Source of the DNA: Pseudomonas sp. IPO3778
GTDB lineage: Bacteria; Pseudomonadota; Gammaproteobacteria; Pseudomonadales; Pseudomonadaceae
Reading direction: 5' to 3'
DNA length: 64,000 bases
Assembly (NCBI RefSeq): GCF_013386825.1
Contig: NZ_JACARC010000028.1
Span: forward strand, 71,335-135,334
The notes beneath the pieces are model-generated. The model saw only the letters and a list, made by a program, of their open reading frames with translations. It was not told the origin of the DNA and did no database searches. Shown in pieces: positions 55,899 to 64,000 of the stretch (positions within the stretch are counted from its first letter, which is position 1; each line of letters starts with the position of its first letter). The position numbers and the translations under genes were made by a program.

Positions 55899-57221
55899 CT
55901 AAACCGGCAACACCACCACGGCGGCCAACCCGCCGCACGGGCGATTTTCCAACGTCAGCGTCCCACCGTGTTCCAGCACAATCGCCCGTGCTGTGGAGAG
56001 CCCCAAACCGACACCACCGGTACTTTTGTTGCGTGAGCCCTCCAACCGGAAGAACGGCAGGAACACCTGCTCGTGCTGCTCCACCGGGATGCCGGGGCCA
56101 CGGTCCAGCACCCGCACCGTCACCCTTCCAGGACTCTGTTGCAGTTCAACTTCCGGCGCCAGCCCGTAGTGAATCGCGTTGTCCAAAAGGTTGGTCATCA
56201 CCCGTTTGAGCCCCAGCGGTCGGCCGAAATAAACCAGTCGCTGCGGGCCGTTGAAGGTGATGTCGATGGCCTGGTCGCGGTAGTCGTCAATCAGCGTTTG
56301 CAGCAACTCGGCGAGGTCCAGTTGGGTGGCCTGTTCCAGGCGCGCGTCGTCGCGGAAGAATTCCAGGGCGGTGCTGATCATTGCCTGCATCTCGTCGACA
56401 TCCCGGAACAGGCGATGTTGCTGGTCGGCGTCCTCAATGAATTCGCCCCGCAGACGCAGGCGGGTCAGCGGCGCCCGCAGGTCATGGGAAATCGCCGCGA
56501 GCATCTGGGTGCGGTCCTGGATGAAGTGTTGCAACTGCGCCTGCATGCCGTTGAACGCGAGGATCGCCTGGCGGATCTCGTGGGGGCCGACCGGCTCGAT
56601 GGGCGGTGCTCGAAAGTCGGCACCAAAGCGTCGCACGCCTTGGGCGAAGTCTTGCAGTGGCCGGGCAAGCCGACGGGTGGCAACCCAGGTGACCAACGCC
56701 GTCGAGAGCAACACCAGCACCAGCACCACCAGGCTGCGCAGCCCCTCCGGCAGGCCCCAACTGCGGGAGCTGGCATTGAGGGTCAGCCAGGAATGGTCCG
56801 TCAATTCCACCAGCAATGCGTAGTGCCCGCCGGGGCCTGACCAGTCCGAGGGGTCGTAGGCCTCGATGCGCCGCTGCGGCCAGTTGAGTGAATGGCCGAA
56901 CACTTCCTGGGCAGGATGCACCGACGGATTTTTCATGAGGGGCAGGTCGACCTGTCCACGATTGGCCGCCCACTGCACGCTGAACGTGTCGTCCCCGGCG
57001 GACCGGGCCAGCCCTGGACGCTGAAGCGGATCCGCCGCCTCAATCATCCGGACAATCACGGCCACCTTGTCCAACAGGCCGGTCTCAATCAAGGGCGGCC
57101 GGGCCCACACCCCCGCCAGCTGCACAAACAGCGCGTTGAAGGCCAACGCCGTGAGCATCGCAATCAGGATGGTCAGGGCAATCCAGCGGGCCACCGTGTA
57201 CCGGGGTTTGAAGCGGCTCAT
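55899..57221 (-). CDS. sensor histidine kinase (EnvZ-like)
   Basis: 440 residues: membrane helix 13-33, periplasmic domain with DPSDWSGPGGHYALLV, second helix about 160-182, HAMP (about 183-235), HisKA with AAISHDLRAPLTRL (His about 246) and HATPase with NLLDNAIHYG and GGVGLGLSTARAI. Its ATG overlaps the regulator's stop. Convergent with the 57-residue gene; 13 bases separate them. Confidence 0.93.
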   Translation of the reverse strand: MSRFKPRYTVARWIALTILIAMLTALAFNALFVQLAGVWARPPLIETGLLDKVAVIVRMIEAADPLQRPGLARSAGDDTFSVQWAANRGQVDLPLMKNPSVHPAQEVFGHSLNWPQRRIEAYDPSDWSGPGGHYALLVELTDHSWLTLNASSRSWGLPEGLRSLVVLVLVLLSTALVTWVATRRLARPLQDFAQGVRRFGADFRAPPIEPVGPHEIRQAILAFNGMQAQLQHFIQDRTQMLAAISHDLRAPLTRLRLRGEFIEDADQQHRLFRDVDEMQAMISTALEFFRDDARLEQATQLDLAELLQTLIDDYRDQAIDITFNGPQRLVYFGRPLGLKRVMTNLLDNAIHYGLAPEVELQQSPGRVTVRVLDRGPGIPVEQHEQVFLPFFRLEGSRNKSTGGVGLGLSTARAIVLEHGGTLTLENRPCGGLAAVVVLPV

Positions 57222-57928
57222 GAGCGGGTCACGGCAACGGTGAACTGGTAACCGCCGTTGCGCACGGTGCGAATCATCGCCGGGCGCTTGGTGTCGAACT
57301 CCAGCTTGCGGCGCAGGCGGCTGACCTGCACGTCGATGCTGCGGTCGAACGCGTCGTGGCTATGGCCCCGCGCCAGGTTCAGCAATTGCTCCCGGGTCAG
57401 CACGCGCTGAGGGTGTTCGACGAACACCAGCAGCAGGTCGAACTCCCCGGACGACAACGGGATCATCACCTGGTCCGGCGAGCGCAATTCACGGCGCGTC
57501 AGGTCCAGTTGCCAGCCGGCGAAGCGAATCAACGGGCGCGCGGCATCCCCCAGCGGCGGCCGGTTTTCCCCGGCCCGACGCAGTACGGCGCGCACCCGGG
57601 CGAGCAATTCACGGGCGTCGAACGGTTTGCTCAAGTAGTCATCGGCGCCCATTTCCAGGCCCACCACGCGATCACTGAGTTCGCCCATGGCGGTCAGCAT
57701 GATCACCGGCGTTGTGTATTGCTGGCGCAGGCGCTGGCACAGCAGCAGGCCGTTATCCCCCGGCAGCATCAGGTCGAGGATGATCAGGTCGGCAGGTGCA
57801 CGCTCCATGGCCGCCCACAGCGCAGCGCCATGGGCGGCGGTCTCGACCGTGTAGCCATGTTGCAGAAAAAATTTCTTCAGCAGGGCGAGGACCTCAAGGT
57901 CATCGTCCACGATTAAAAGATGGCTCAC
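57218..57928 (-). CDS. OmpR-family response regulator
   Basis: 236 residues, GTG start at 57928. Receiver with VDDD (7-10), phospho-Asp in IILDLMLPGD (about 52) and Lys in YLSKPFD; winged helix from about 135 with DRSIDVQVSRLRRKLE. Pairs with the EnvZ-like kinase and is divergent from an MlaA-like lipoprotein gene; a direct repeat between the two may be its operator. Confidence 0.93.
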   Translation of the reverse strand: MSHLLIVDDDLEVLALLKKFFLQHGYTVETAAHGAALWAAMERAPADLIILDLMLPGDNGLLLCQRLRQQYTTPVIMLTAMGELSDRVVGLEMGADDYLSKPFDARELLARVRAVLRRAGENRPPLGDAARPLIRFAGWQLDLTRRELRSPDQVMIPLSSGEFDLLLVFVEHPQRVLTREQLLNLARGHSHDAFDRSIDVQVSRLRRKLEFDTKRPAMIRTVRNGGYQFTVAVTRS

Positions 57929-58002
57929 CGGCGGGCATCACTGGGTCTTGTCGATGCGCCATCTAAAACTATTCGGCGCGGCCCGTCATATATTTCAATC
58001 AT

Positions 58003-58031
58003 GCAATAAAGCGTCAACCGCGCAATAAAGC
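58003..58031 (+). promoter_or_regulatory. 10-bp direct repeat GCAATAAAGC, candidate operator
   Basis: Perfect copies GCAATAAAGC at 58003-58012 and 58022-58031, starts 19 bases apart (about two helical turns), in the divergent region between the response regulator and the MlaA-like gene. Tandem same-face sites are typical of OmpR-family regulators. Confidence 0.45.
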
Positions 58032-58092
58032 AGACATCTTTGCGCAAGCTGCGGCTGCCAGCATCGGCCTCCTTTTCCCGGAGACTGAACCT

Positions 58093-58881
58093 ATGCGCTC
58101 GCTGACGTATCCCCAGCACCTGGCCCGCCAGGCGGTGTTGTTGCTGACTGTGTCCTACCTGACAGGCTGCGCAAGCCCGGCCAACCTGGCGAGTACCACA
58201 CGCTGCGCACAGGTTTCCTACCCGGTGTACGACCCGGCCGAGCGGGTCAACCGGGGCGTCTTCGCCTTTAACCGCACTGTGGATAACTATGCCCTGGCGC
58301 CTGTGGCGCGCGGCTACCGATACATGCCAGATTTTTTCCAGCAGGGTGTGCATAACTTCGCCAGCAACTTCAGCGAACCCAAGGTATTTATCAACGACCT
58401 GTTGCAAGGCAACCCACGGCGCTCGATCAACACGTTGGGGCGCTTTGCGGTGAACACCACGGTGGGCATCGTCGGGTTGATTGATGTCTCGGACAGAATG
58501 GGCATCCCACGCCACACCGCCGACTTTGGCCAGACCTTTGGCGTGTGGGGCATTGGCAATGGACCGATCGTCGAGCTGCCTTTGCTGGGCACCGGCAACA
58601 GCCGCGATGCAGCCGGCAAAGTCTTGAGCTTCCTGGTGGCGCCGCTGGGCGACAGCGACACTGTGCAAACCCTGAGCACCGTCAGCCTGGTGGGCGGCAC
58701 GGTCGATACGCGGGCCTCGTTGCTGCCGCTGACCGACAGCCTGCAAAAGTTACCGGACTACTACAGCGCCATGCGTAATGTGATCGCCGAACACCGCGCG
58801 GCCTTTGTGCTGGAGGGCAAACAGGGGGCGACGTCGCCCCGGGCCGATAGCTGCGGGAAGGGCACCGGCGATGACTTCTGA
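58093..58881 (+). CDS. MlaA/VacJ-family outer-membrane lipoprotein
   Basis: 262 residues with a lipoprotein signal peptide (LTGC, Cys about 27). The MlaA signature runs through DPAERVNRGVFAFNRTVDNY and the NFSEPKVFINDLLQGN segment, then GIVGLIDVSDRMGIPRH and FGQTFGVWG. MlaA removes mislocalised phospholipid from the outer leaflet of the outer membrane. No mla transporter genes are nearby, so this may be a second, two-component-controlled paralogue. It overlaps the next gene by 11 bases. Confidence 0.9.
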   Translation: MRSLTYPQHLARQAVLLLTVSYLTGCASPANLASTTRCAQVSYPVYDPAERVNRGVFAFNRTVDNYALAPVARGYRYMPDFFQQGVHNFASNFSEPKVFINDLLQGNPRRSINTLGRFAVNTTVGIVGLIDVSDRMGIPRHTADFGQTFGVWGIGNGPIVELPLLGTGNSRDAAGKVLSFLVAPLGDSDTVQTLSTVSLVGGTVDTRASLLPLTDSLQKLPDYYSAMRNVIAEHRAAFVLEGKQGATSPRADSCGKGTGDDF

Positions 58882-59116
58882 TTCAAGCTCACTGGTCCTG
58901 CAACGCCAGGTCCGCAAACGCGGGGTCAATGCCCTGCTCTGCCGGGAAACCCGTCTGAGTGTATCGTCGGAGCACGGCCGCCTGGTCCTCAGCCGCTATG
59001 TGGAGCAGTACAGCCCGCAGGGTGTGCGTTGGGTCGAGCGCCAACACAGTGTGGCGCTGGGCGACGTGCTGCGCTGGATGATCGCTGAAGGCGAGCCGTC
59101 TGCCATGGGGTCATGA
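58871..59116 (+). CDS. 81-residue protein coupled to the MlaA-like gene, unknown
   Basis: 81 residues from the ATG at 58871, inside the 3' end of the MlaA-like gene. Basic N-terminal half (LQRQVRKRG) and a beta-rich pattern RLSVSSEHGRLVLSRYVEQY. No signal peptide or domain recognised. The overlap predicts coupled translation. It may be cytoplasmic; role unknown. Confidence 0.65.
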   Translation: MTSDSSSLVLQRQVRKRGVNALLCRETRLSVSSEHGRLVLSRYVEQYSPQGVRWVERQHSVALGDVLRWMIAEGEPSAMGS

Positions 59117-59253
59117 TTTGAGGTGAACGGTTTATAGCCCCTGCCCCCGGGTGCCGGGTAATGTGCGGCTCGCCCGGGTATCGCGCCTTAACAAAACGCT
59201 GACATTCAATGCGTTACCTTTTCGGCCCAACCTTGCCCGGAACCGTTGCCTTG

Positions 59254-61152
59254 ATGCCTCACCTCGACACCCTTCCCGCTGTTCTCGCAGGCCCATTGCT
59301 GCGGCGCCTGGAACCCCGGCGGCTGGTGATGTGGCTGGTGGGAAGTCGGGCCCTGGCATTGACCCTGAGGGTGCAGATCCCCCAGGGCGCGTCCCTCGAG
59401 ATCGAACTGGACGCCAGTCGCTGCCAGGTCGTGCCCGTGGGGCGCCACGCGTTTATTCACCTGATCGACGTTGAACTGGCACACGCCCTGCCCGAAGACG
59501 TGAGCATCGGCTACGACCTGCAGGTAAACGGTGCCGGCATCGCCGAGTGGGCGCCACACCTGCTCTACCCGGGCGCCCCAGGCCCGAACTTCGTCCTGCA
59601 CAGCCGCATCCACCAGTTGGTGCACGGCTCGTGCCGCAAACCTCACCACAGCGCCGCCGACGGTTTGCTGTGTGTCGACCGGTTGCTGGCCGAGTCGAAC
59701 ACGGTGGAAGAACGCCCGGCCTTGTTGATGATGAGCGGCGACCAGGTCTACGCCGACGATGTCGCGGGGCCGATGCTGCGGGCCATTCACGCGCTGATCA
59801 GCCGCCTCGGCCTGTTCGACGAACACCTCGACGGTGCCGTCGTCGACAACAGCGCAGCCCTCTATGAGCATGCCGCCAGCTACTACCATCGCGCCGATCT
59901 GTTGCCCGCCCTGGAGAGCAACGAGACCCTGCGCGAGCGATTTTTTGGTGGCGTAAAAAAACCGATTTTCACCAGCAGCAGCGCCGACAACCACCTGGTG
60001 ACCTTCGCCGAAGTCATGGCGATGTACTTGCTGGCCTGGTCGCCCACACCGTGGCAACTGATCACCCCGCAAGCACCACAACTGCGTGCCGAAGAGCACG
60101 TACGCTATGCACACGAGCACGTGCAGATCGATACGTTTCGTGACGGCCTGGACGGCGTCGCCAGGGTGTTCGCCCACCTCTCCTGCCTGATGATCTTCGA
60201 TGATCACGACATCACCGACGACTGGAACCTCAGCGCCCAATGGGAAGAAACCGCCTACGGCCACCCGTTCTCCAAGCGCATCATCGGCAACGCCCTGCTG
60301 GCCTATATGCTCTGCCAGGGCTGGGGCAACAACCCGGATGCGTTTGACACGGTCATCGCCAAAACCCTGGCACTGACCACACAGCCCCACGGCAACTACT
60401 TGAATGCCGTCGCCCAGGATGAACTGGTGGACGAGCTGCTGACGTTCCAGCACTGGCATTACGTGCTGCCGACCACGCCTGCGCTGGTAGTGATCGACAC
60501 CCGCACCCGGCGCTGGCGCAGCGAGTTCAACCTCAAGCAGCCCTCTGGCCTGCTGGACTGGGAAGCCTTGAGCGAACTGCAACAGGCACTGCTGGATCAC
60601 CCTTCGGCCATCATCGTGTCACCGGCGCCCATCTTTGGCGTCAAGCTGATCGAGACCGTGCAAAAAGCCTTCAGCTGGTGCGGCTACCCACTGCTGGTGG
60701 ACGCGGAAAACTGGATGGCCCATCGCGGCGCGGCGCAGGTCATCCTCAATATCTTTCGCCACTCCCGCACCCCGGGCAACTACGTGATCCTGTCGGGTGA
60801 CGTGCACTACTCGTTCGTCTACGAAGTACTGATCCGTCACCGCAACGCCGGCCCGAACATCTGGCAGATCACCAGCAGCGGTATCAAGAACGAATTCCCC
60901 CCGCGCCTGCTGGAATGGTTCGACCGCCTCAATCGCTGGCTCTATTCACCCCGTTCACCGTTGAACTGGCTGACCCGGCGCCGGCCCATGCAGGTGGTGC
61001 CGCATATTCCGGAACACGCCGAGGCGGGTGAGCGCTTGTGGAATTCCGCCGGGATTGGCCAGGTATTTTTTAACCGGCAAGGGCAGCCTGAAGCGATTTA
61101 TCAGCACAATGCCAATGGGGCGCCACGGACGAGGATGGTTGCGCCGAAGTAG
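59254..61152 (+). CDS. PhoD-like alkaline phosphatase/phosphodiesterase family protein
   Basis: 632 residues from the ATG at 59254; an in-frame ATG at 59209 would add 15 residues. Neither has a clear ribosome-binding site. Metallophosphatase motifs: MMSGDQVYADD (about 175-185), IFDDHDITDDW (about 312-322), and ILSGDVHYSFVYE near 512. No signal peptide is visible, unlike secreted PhoD, so it may act in the cytoplasm or be exported another way. Substrate unknown. Confidence 0.82.
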   Translation: MPHLDTLPAVLAGPLLRRLEPRRLVMWLVGSRALALTLRVQIPQGASLEIELDASRCQVVPVGRHAFIHLIDVELAHALPEDVSIGYDLQVNGAGIAEWAPHLLYPGAPGPNFVLHSRIHQLVHGSCRKPHHSAADGLLCVDRLLAESNTVEERPALLMMSGDQVYADDVAGPMLRAIHALISRLGLFDEHLDGAVVDNSAALYEHAASYYHRADLLPALESNETLRERFFGGVKKPIFTSSSADNHLVTFAEVMAMYLLAWSPTPWQLITPQAPQLRAEEHVRYAHEHVQIDTFRDGLDGVARVFAHLSCLMIFDDHDITDDWNLSAQWEETAYGHPFSKRIIGNALLAYMLCQGWGNNPDAFDTVIAKTLALTTQPHGNYLNAVAQDELVDELLTFQHWHYVLPTTPALVVIDTRTRRWRSEFNLKQPSGLLDWEALSELQQALLDHPSAIIVSPAPIFGVKLIETVQKAFSWCGYPLLVDAENWMAHRGAAQVILNIFRHSRTPGNYVILSGDVHYSFVYEVLIRHRNAGPNIWQITSSGIKNEFPPRLLEWFDRLNRWLYSPRSPLNWLTRRRPMQVVPHIPEHAEAGERLWNSAGIGQVFFNRQGQPEAIYQHNANGAPRTRMVAPK

Positions 61153-61302
61153 GCCCCGGTGGACTGAGCTTCTCAGCAATTAAACAACTGGACCAACGCC
61201 CCTTTCTAAGCGCCAAAGCGCCGTTGTACAGTACCGCCAGCCACGGAGTATCGGCGTCAACTTTGACTGGCCATCGGAGCCAGCCCACGCAGGGAGCGCG
61301 TA

Positions 61303-62316
61303 ATGGACGATACATCCACCAGCGAACCGTCACGGAACGAGTTCTGCAACCTTAACGCCGACATGCTGCACGCCATCATGGAGCTGGTCAGCGACGGGAT
61401 CTGGGACTGGAACGCCAACACGGGGTTCGTCTATCGCAACCCCGGCTGGTACGAAATGCTCGGCTACGCCCATCACTCCCTGGAAAACAGCGTGTTCACC
61501 TGGGAAAGCGTGATTCACCCCGAGGACTACCCGAATGTGATGATGCAGTTTGATGACTACATCAACCGCCGCACCACGCATTACCAAGCCGAATACCGCT
61601 GCCGCCGGAAAGACGGCTCCTACCTGTGGATCGAAGACCGTGGCTACGTGATCGCACGTAACGACGATGGCTCGGTGGCCCGCATGATCGGCGCCCACCG
61701 CAGTATCCAGGCGCGTAAACAGTCCATTGAACAGCTGGAACGACGCAATCAATCCCTCGAGGCCCTGGTGGCCGAGCGCACCCGCGAGCTGTCGCGGGTC
61801 AATCAACAACTGCAGTTGCAACTGGACGAAAACCGCTCCCTGGCCGAGCGCGACGCCTTGACCCGGGTGGCCAATCGTTACCGCCTGGAGCGCGTCCTCC
61901 TGGAGGAATGCGACCGCGCCCAACGATTTCGCCTGCCGCTGTCGCTGATTGCCATGGATATCGATGACTTCAAGCCCATCAACGACCAGCACGGCCACGC
62001 CGTAGGCGATGAAACCCTGGTGCGCGTGGTGGAATGCCTGGAAGCCTGCCTGCGCCACGGCGATTTGCTGGCCCGCTGGGGCGGCGATGAATTCATGGTG
62101 ATCACGCCCAAAAGCACGTTGGACGCAGCCCGCACACTGGCCGAGCGGATGCGCACCGCACTCCAGGCGCTGCCCGCCGTGGGCAACTTCAAGGTGACAT
62201 TGAGCCTCGGCGTCGTGGAGCGACTCAACGATGAGTCACCCGCCTGCCTGATGGCCAGGGCCGATCAGGCGTTGTATCGCTCCAAGGCAGCGGGCAAGGA
62301 CACGGTGTCTTCGTGA
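61303..62316 (+). CDS. diguanylate cyclase with PAS sensor domain
   Basis: Makes cyclic di-GMP. 337 residues: PAS/PAC (about 18-140, with WDWNANTGFVYRNPGW and YRCRRKDGSYLWIEDRG), a coiled-coil linker rich in Gln/Glu (about 140-185) and a GGDEF domain (about 186-335). The active-site RWGGDEF is intact, and RHGD five residues before it is a product-inhibition I-site. No EAL domain. Ribosome-binding site GGGAGC. Confidence 0.94.
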   Translation: MDDTSTSEPSRNEFCNLNADMLHAIMELVSDGIWDWNANTGFVYRNPGWYEMLGYAHHSLENSVFTWESVIHPEDYPNVMMQFDDYINRRTTHYQAEYRCRRKDGSYLWIEDRGYVIARNDDGSVARMIGAHRSIQARKQSIEQLERRNQSLEALVAERTRELSRVNQQLQLQLDENRSLAERDALTRVANRYRLERVLLEECDRAQRFRLPLSLIAMDIDDFKPINDQHGHAVGDETLVRVVECLEACLRHGDLLARWGGDEFMVITPKSTLDAARTLAERMRTALQALPAVGNFKVTLSLGVVERLNDESPACLMARADQALYRSKAAGKDTVSS

Positions 62317-62320
62317 CGCC

Positions 62321-63346
62321 TCAGCGAACCGGCGGCGCGTACTGGATGCCGCCGTTGCTCCACAGGGCATTCAGGCCGCGCTTGATTTTCAGCACACTGC
62401 CCTGGCCGATGTTGCGCTCGAACACTTCGCTGTAGTTACCCACTTGCTTGACGATCTGCACCACCCAGTCCTTGCGCAGTTTCAGGTCCTTGCCGTAGTC
62501 ACCGTCGGCACCCAGCAGGCGGGCGACGTCCGGGTTCTTGCTGGACTTGGCCTGCTCTTCGACGTTCTGCGAAGTGATGCCCATTTCCTCGGCATTGAGC
62601 ATGGCGAACAGCGTCCATTTGACGATGCTGAACCACTCGTCGTCGCCCTTGCGCACCAGTGGGCCCAACGGTTCCTTGGAAATCACCTCCGGCAATACGA
62701 CGAACTCATCCGGGTGGGCCATCTTGATCCGCTGGGCGTAGAGCCCTGACTGGTCGGTGGTGAGCACGTCGCAGCGGCCAGCCTCGAGGCCCTTGGCGCT
62801 TTCGTCGGCGGTGTCGAAAGTGATCGGCGTGTACTTCAGGCCGTTGGAGCGAAAGTAGTCAGACACGTTCAGCTCGGTGGTGGTGCAGGCCTGGATGCAG
62901 ATGGTCGCGCCGTCCAGGTCCTTGGCGCTCTTCACGCCGAGCTTGGTGTTCACCAGAAACCCGATGCCGTCGTAGTAGGTGACGCCGGTGAACACCATGC
63001 CCATGCCCGCGTCGCGGGAACTGGTCCAGGTGGTGTTGCGGGAAATCAGGTCGATCTCGCCGGACTGCAACGCGGTGAAGCGCTCCTTGGCGGTCAACTG
63101 GCTGAACTTCACTTTCGACGCATCACCGAACAGCGCCGCCGCGACGGCGTGGCACACGTCCACATCAATGCCGGTCATCTTGCCGTTGGCGTCCGGCACG
63201 CCGAAGCCCGGCAAACCGTCGCTGACCCCGCACTGGATAAAACCTTTCTTCTGGATCGCATCCAGGGTCGCCCCCGCGTGGGCGCTCCCGGCCAAACCCA
63301 ATACGGCGGCGGTAAATACCGCCAAAATGGATTTCATGTGCTTCAT
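62321..63346 (-). CDS. amino-acid ABC transporter substrate-binding protein (AapJ-like)
   Basis: 341 residues from the ATG at 63346 with a signal peptide cleaved near AHA-GATL. SBP_bac_3 fold: IQCGVSDGLPGFGVPDANGKMTG, NTTWTSSRDAG and a disulfide-type CIQACTT. Resembles periplasmic binders of general L-amino-acid transporters. No permease or ATPase gene follows within the window; its 3' end is 4 bases from the diguanylate cyclase stop, so it is either an orphan binder or its partners lie elsewhere. Confidence 0.88.
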   Translation of the reverse strand: MKHMKSILAVFTAAVLGLAGSAHAGATLDAIQKKGFIQCGVSDGLPGFGVPDANGKMTGIDVDVCHAVAAALFGDASKVKFSQLTAKERFTALQSGEIDLISRNTTWTSSRDAGMGMVFTGVTYYDGIGFLVNTKLGVKSAKDLDGATICIQACTTTELNVSDYFRSNGLKYTPITFDTADESAKGLEAGRCDVLTTDQSGLYAQRIKMAHPDEFVVLPEVISKEPLGPLVRKGDDEWFSIVKWTLFAMLNAEEMGITSQNVEEQAKSSKNPDVARLLGADGDYGKDLKLRKDWVVQIVKQVGNYSEVFERNIGQGSVLKIKRGLNALWSNGGIQYAPPVR

Positions 63347-63514
63347 GCAAGGCGCTCCCTGTCGGTCTTTATTATTCGGCGCCAAAAACCCGCGCCGGTT
63401 TATAGTGTTGCGGGTCAGTATCAACGGCTTTACACCTTGGCCACAAACGACGTTTAGGCTTAGGCTCCTTCCGATTTGGAATGAACTCGGTTATTTGAAA
63501 GGATCTGCGAGCCC

Positions 63515-64000
63515 GTGATTTCAAAACGTATGACCCCTTCAATGACGGCGCTGCAATGCTTCGAAGCCGCCGCCCGCCACCTGAGTTTCACCCGCGCCGC
63601 CGAAGAGCTGCACCTGACCCAGAGTGCCGTGAGCAAACAGGTGGCGCAGTTGGAAGAGATGCTCTGCCACCCTCTGTTCCAGCGGGTGCGCCAGCGTTTG
63701 TACCTGTCGCCGGCGGGGTCGTTGTACCTGGAGGAAGTGCGCAAGATCCTCAACCAGGTGGATATTTCCAGCCGCTACATCCTGACCTACGGCGGCGAGA
63801 CCGAAGTGCTGCGCATCGCCACCCAGCCGACCTTCGGCGACCGCTGGCTGGTGCCCAAGCTCAAGGATTTTGCCGCGCTTCATCCCACTGTCCACCTGGA
63901 CGTGCGCAACGAACTGGAGCCGTTCGACGTGTTGCAGGCCAAGGCTGACATCGCGTTTTTCTTCGGCCAGGGATCCTGGCCGGGGGCGACCTGCATTGAG
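63515..64000 (+). CDS. LysR-family regulator, 5' part (cut by window end)
   Basis: 162 codons visible, running off the right edge. N-terminal winged HTH (about 11-70: ALQCFEAAARHLSFTRAAEELHLTQSAVSKQV split at Leu) then the start of the effector-binding domain. GTG at 63515 has AGGA 12 bases upstream; ATG at 63530 is the alternative. Divergent from the amino-acid-binding protein gene, which it may regulate. Confidence 0.88.
   Translation, partial: MISKRMTPSMTALQCFEAAARHLSFTRAAEELHLTQSAVSKQVAQLEEMLCHPLFQRVRQRLYLSPAGSLYLEEVRKILNQVDISSRYILTYGGETEVLRIATQPTFGDRWLVPKLKDFAALHPTVHLDVRNELEPFDVLQAKADIAFFFGQGSWPGATCIE

Overview
The window is chromosomal DNA of a fluorescent Pseudomonas, most likely of the P. 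fluorescens group. This rests on high-GC codon use, the gene orders queA-tgt-yajC-secDF, iscRSUA-hscBA-fdx-iscX and pilF-rodZ-ispG-hisS-yfgM-bamB-der, REP-type palindromes, and lineage-typical genes (DUF3077, DUF3916, bacteriophytochrome with heme oxygenase, S-type pyocin). No rRNA, CRISPR array or intact insertion sequence was seen. The single tRNA is tRNA-Leu(CAA). Layout: 0-5.5 kb holds leuA, an omega-amidase/aminotransferase pair and der. 5.6-19 kb is a minus-strand housekeeping run covering outer-membrane assembly, histidyl-tRNA synthesis, isoprenoid synthesis, cell shape, type IV pili, rRNA methylation, nucleotide metabolism and the complete Isc Fe-S operon. The Isc operon is preceded by two abutting IscR type-1 boxes. 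19.2-28 kb holds cysE, trmJ, divergent suhB, a glycine-zipper protein, the SecDF-YajC operon with the queuosine genes, and tRNA-Leu. 28.2-30.5 kb holds two convergent LysE exporters and small genes. The accessory region is about 30.6-36.8 kb. It contains (a) a DUF3077 gene preceded by a 22-codon coupled upstream ORF and an elaborately structured leader with a terminator-like hairpin and competing helices; (b) a conspicuously AT-rich insert carrying a two-gene PARIS-like anti-phage system (AriA-like ABC ATPase and AriB-like DUF4435/TOPRIM protein); (c) an orphan excisionase-type antitoxin whose expected PIN-toxin partner is reduced to a few codons next to that insert; and (d) a pyocin with a colicin E3-like rRNase domain, a coupled putative immunity gene and a DUF3916 gene. 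The pyocin has Arg where the family has its catalytic His. 36.8-39.8 kb is a two-component system divergent from a PepSY/cytochrome b561 pair, with a tandem CTAAG box between them. 39.8-43.7 kb is a translationally coupled sialidase-fold / membrane protein / LTA-synthase-like set. 43.8-48.1 kb is a phosphonate module (iron alcohol dehydrogenase, GlpT-like transporter, LysR regulator, PhnX) without the usual PhnW transaminase. 48.2-52.2 kb holds an SDR/AraC pair, NUDIX, cytochrome c, GNAT and a Coq7-like protein. 52.3-55.9 kb is the light-sensing bphO-bphP unit with a lone receiver upstream and a 57-codon small gene downstream. 55.9-59.1 kb is a second two-component system divergent from an MlaA-like lipoprotein, with a 10-bp direct repeat between them. 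The window ends with a PhoD-like phosphatase, a PAS-GGDEF diguanylate cyclase, an amino-acid-binding protein and a LysR gene cut by the window edge.
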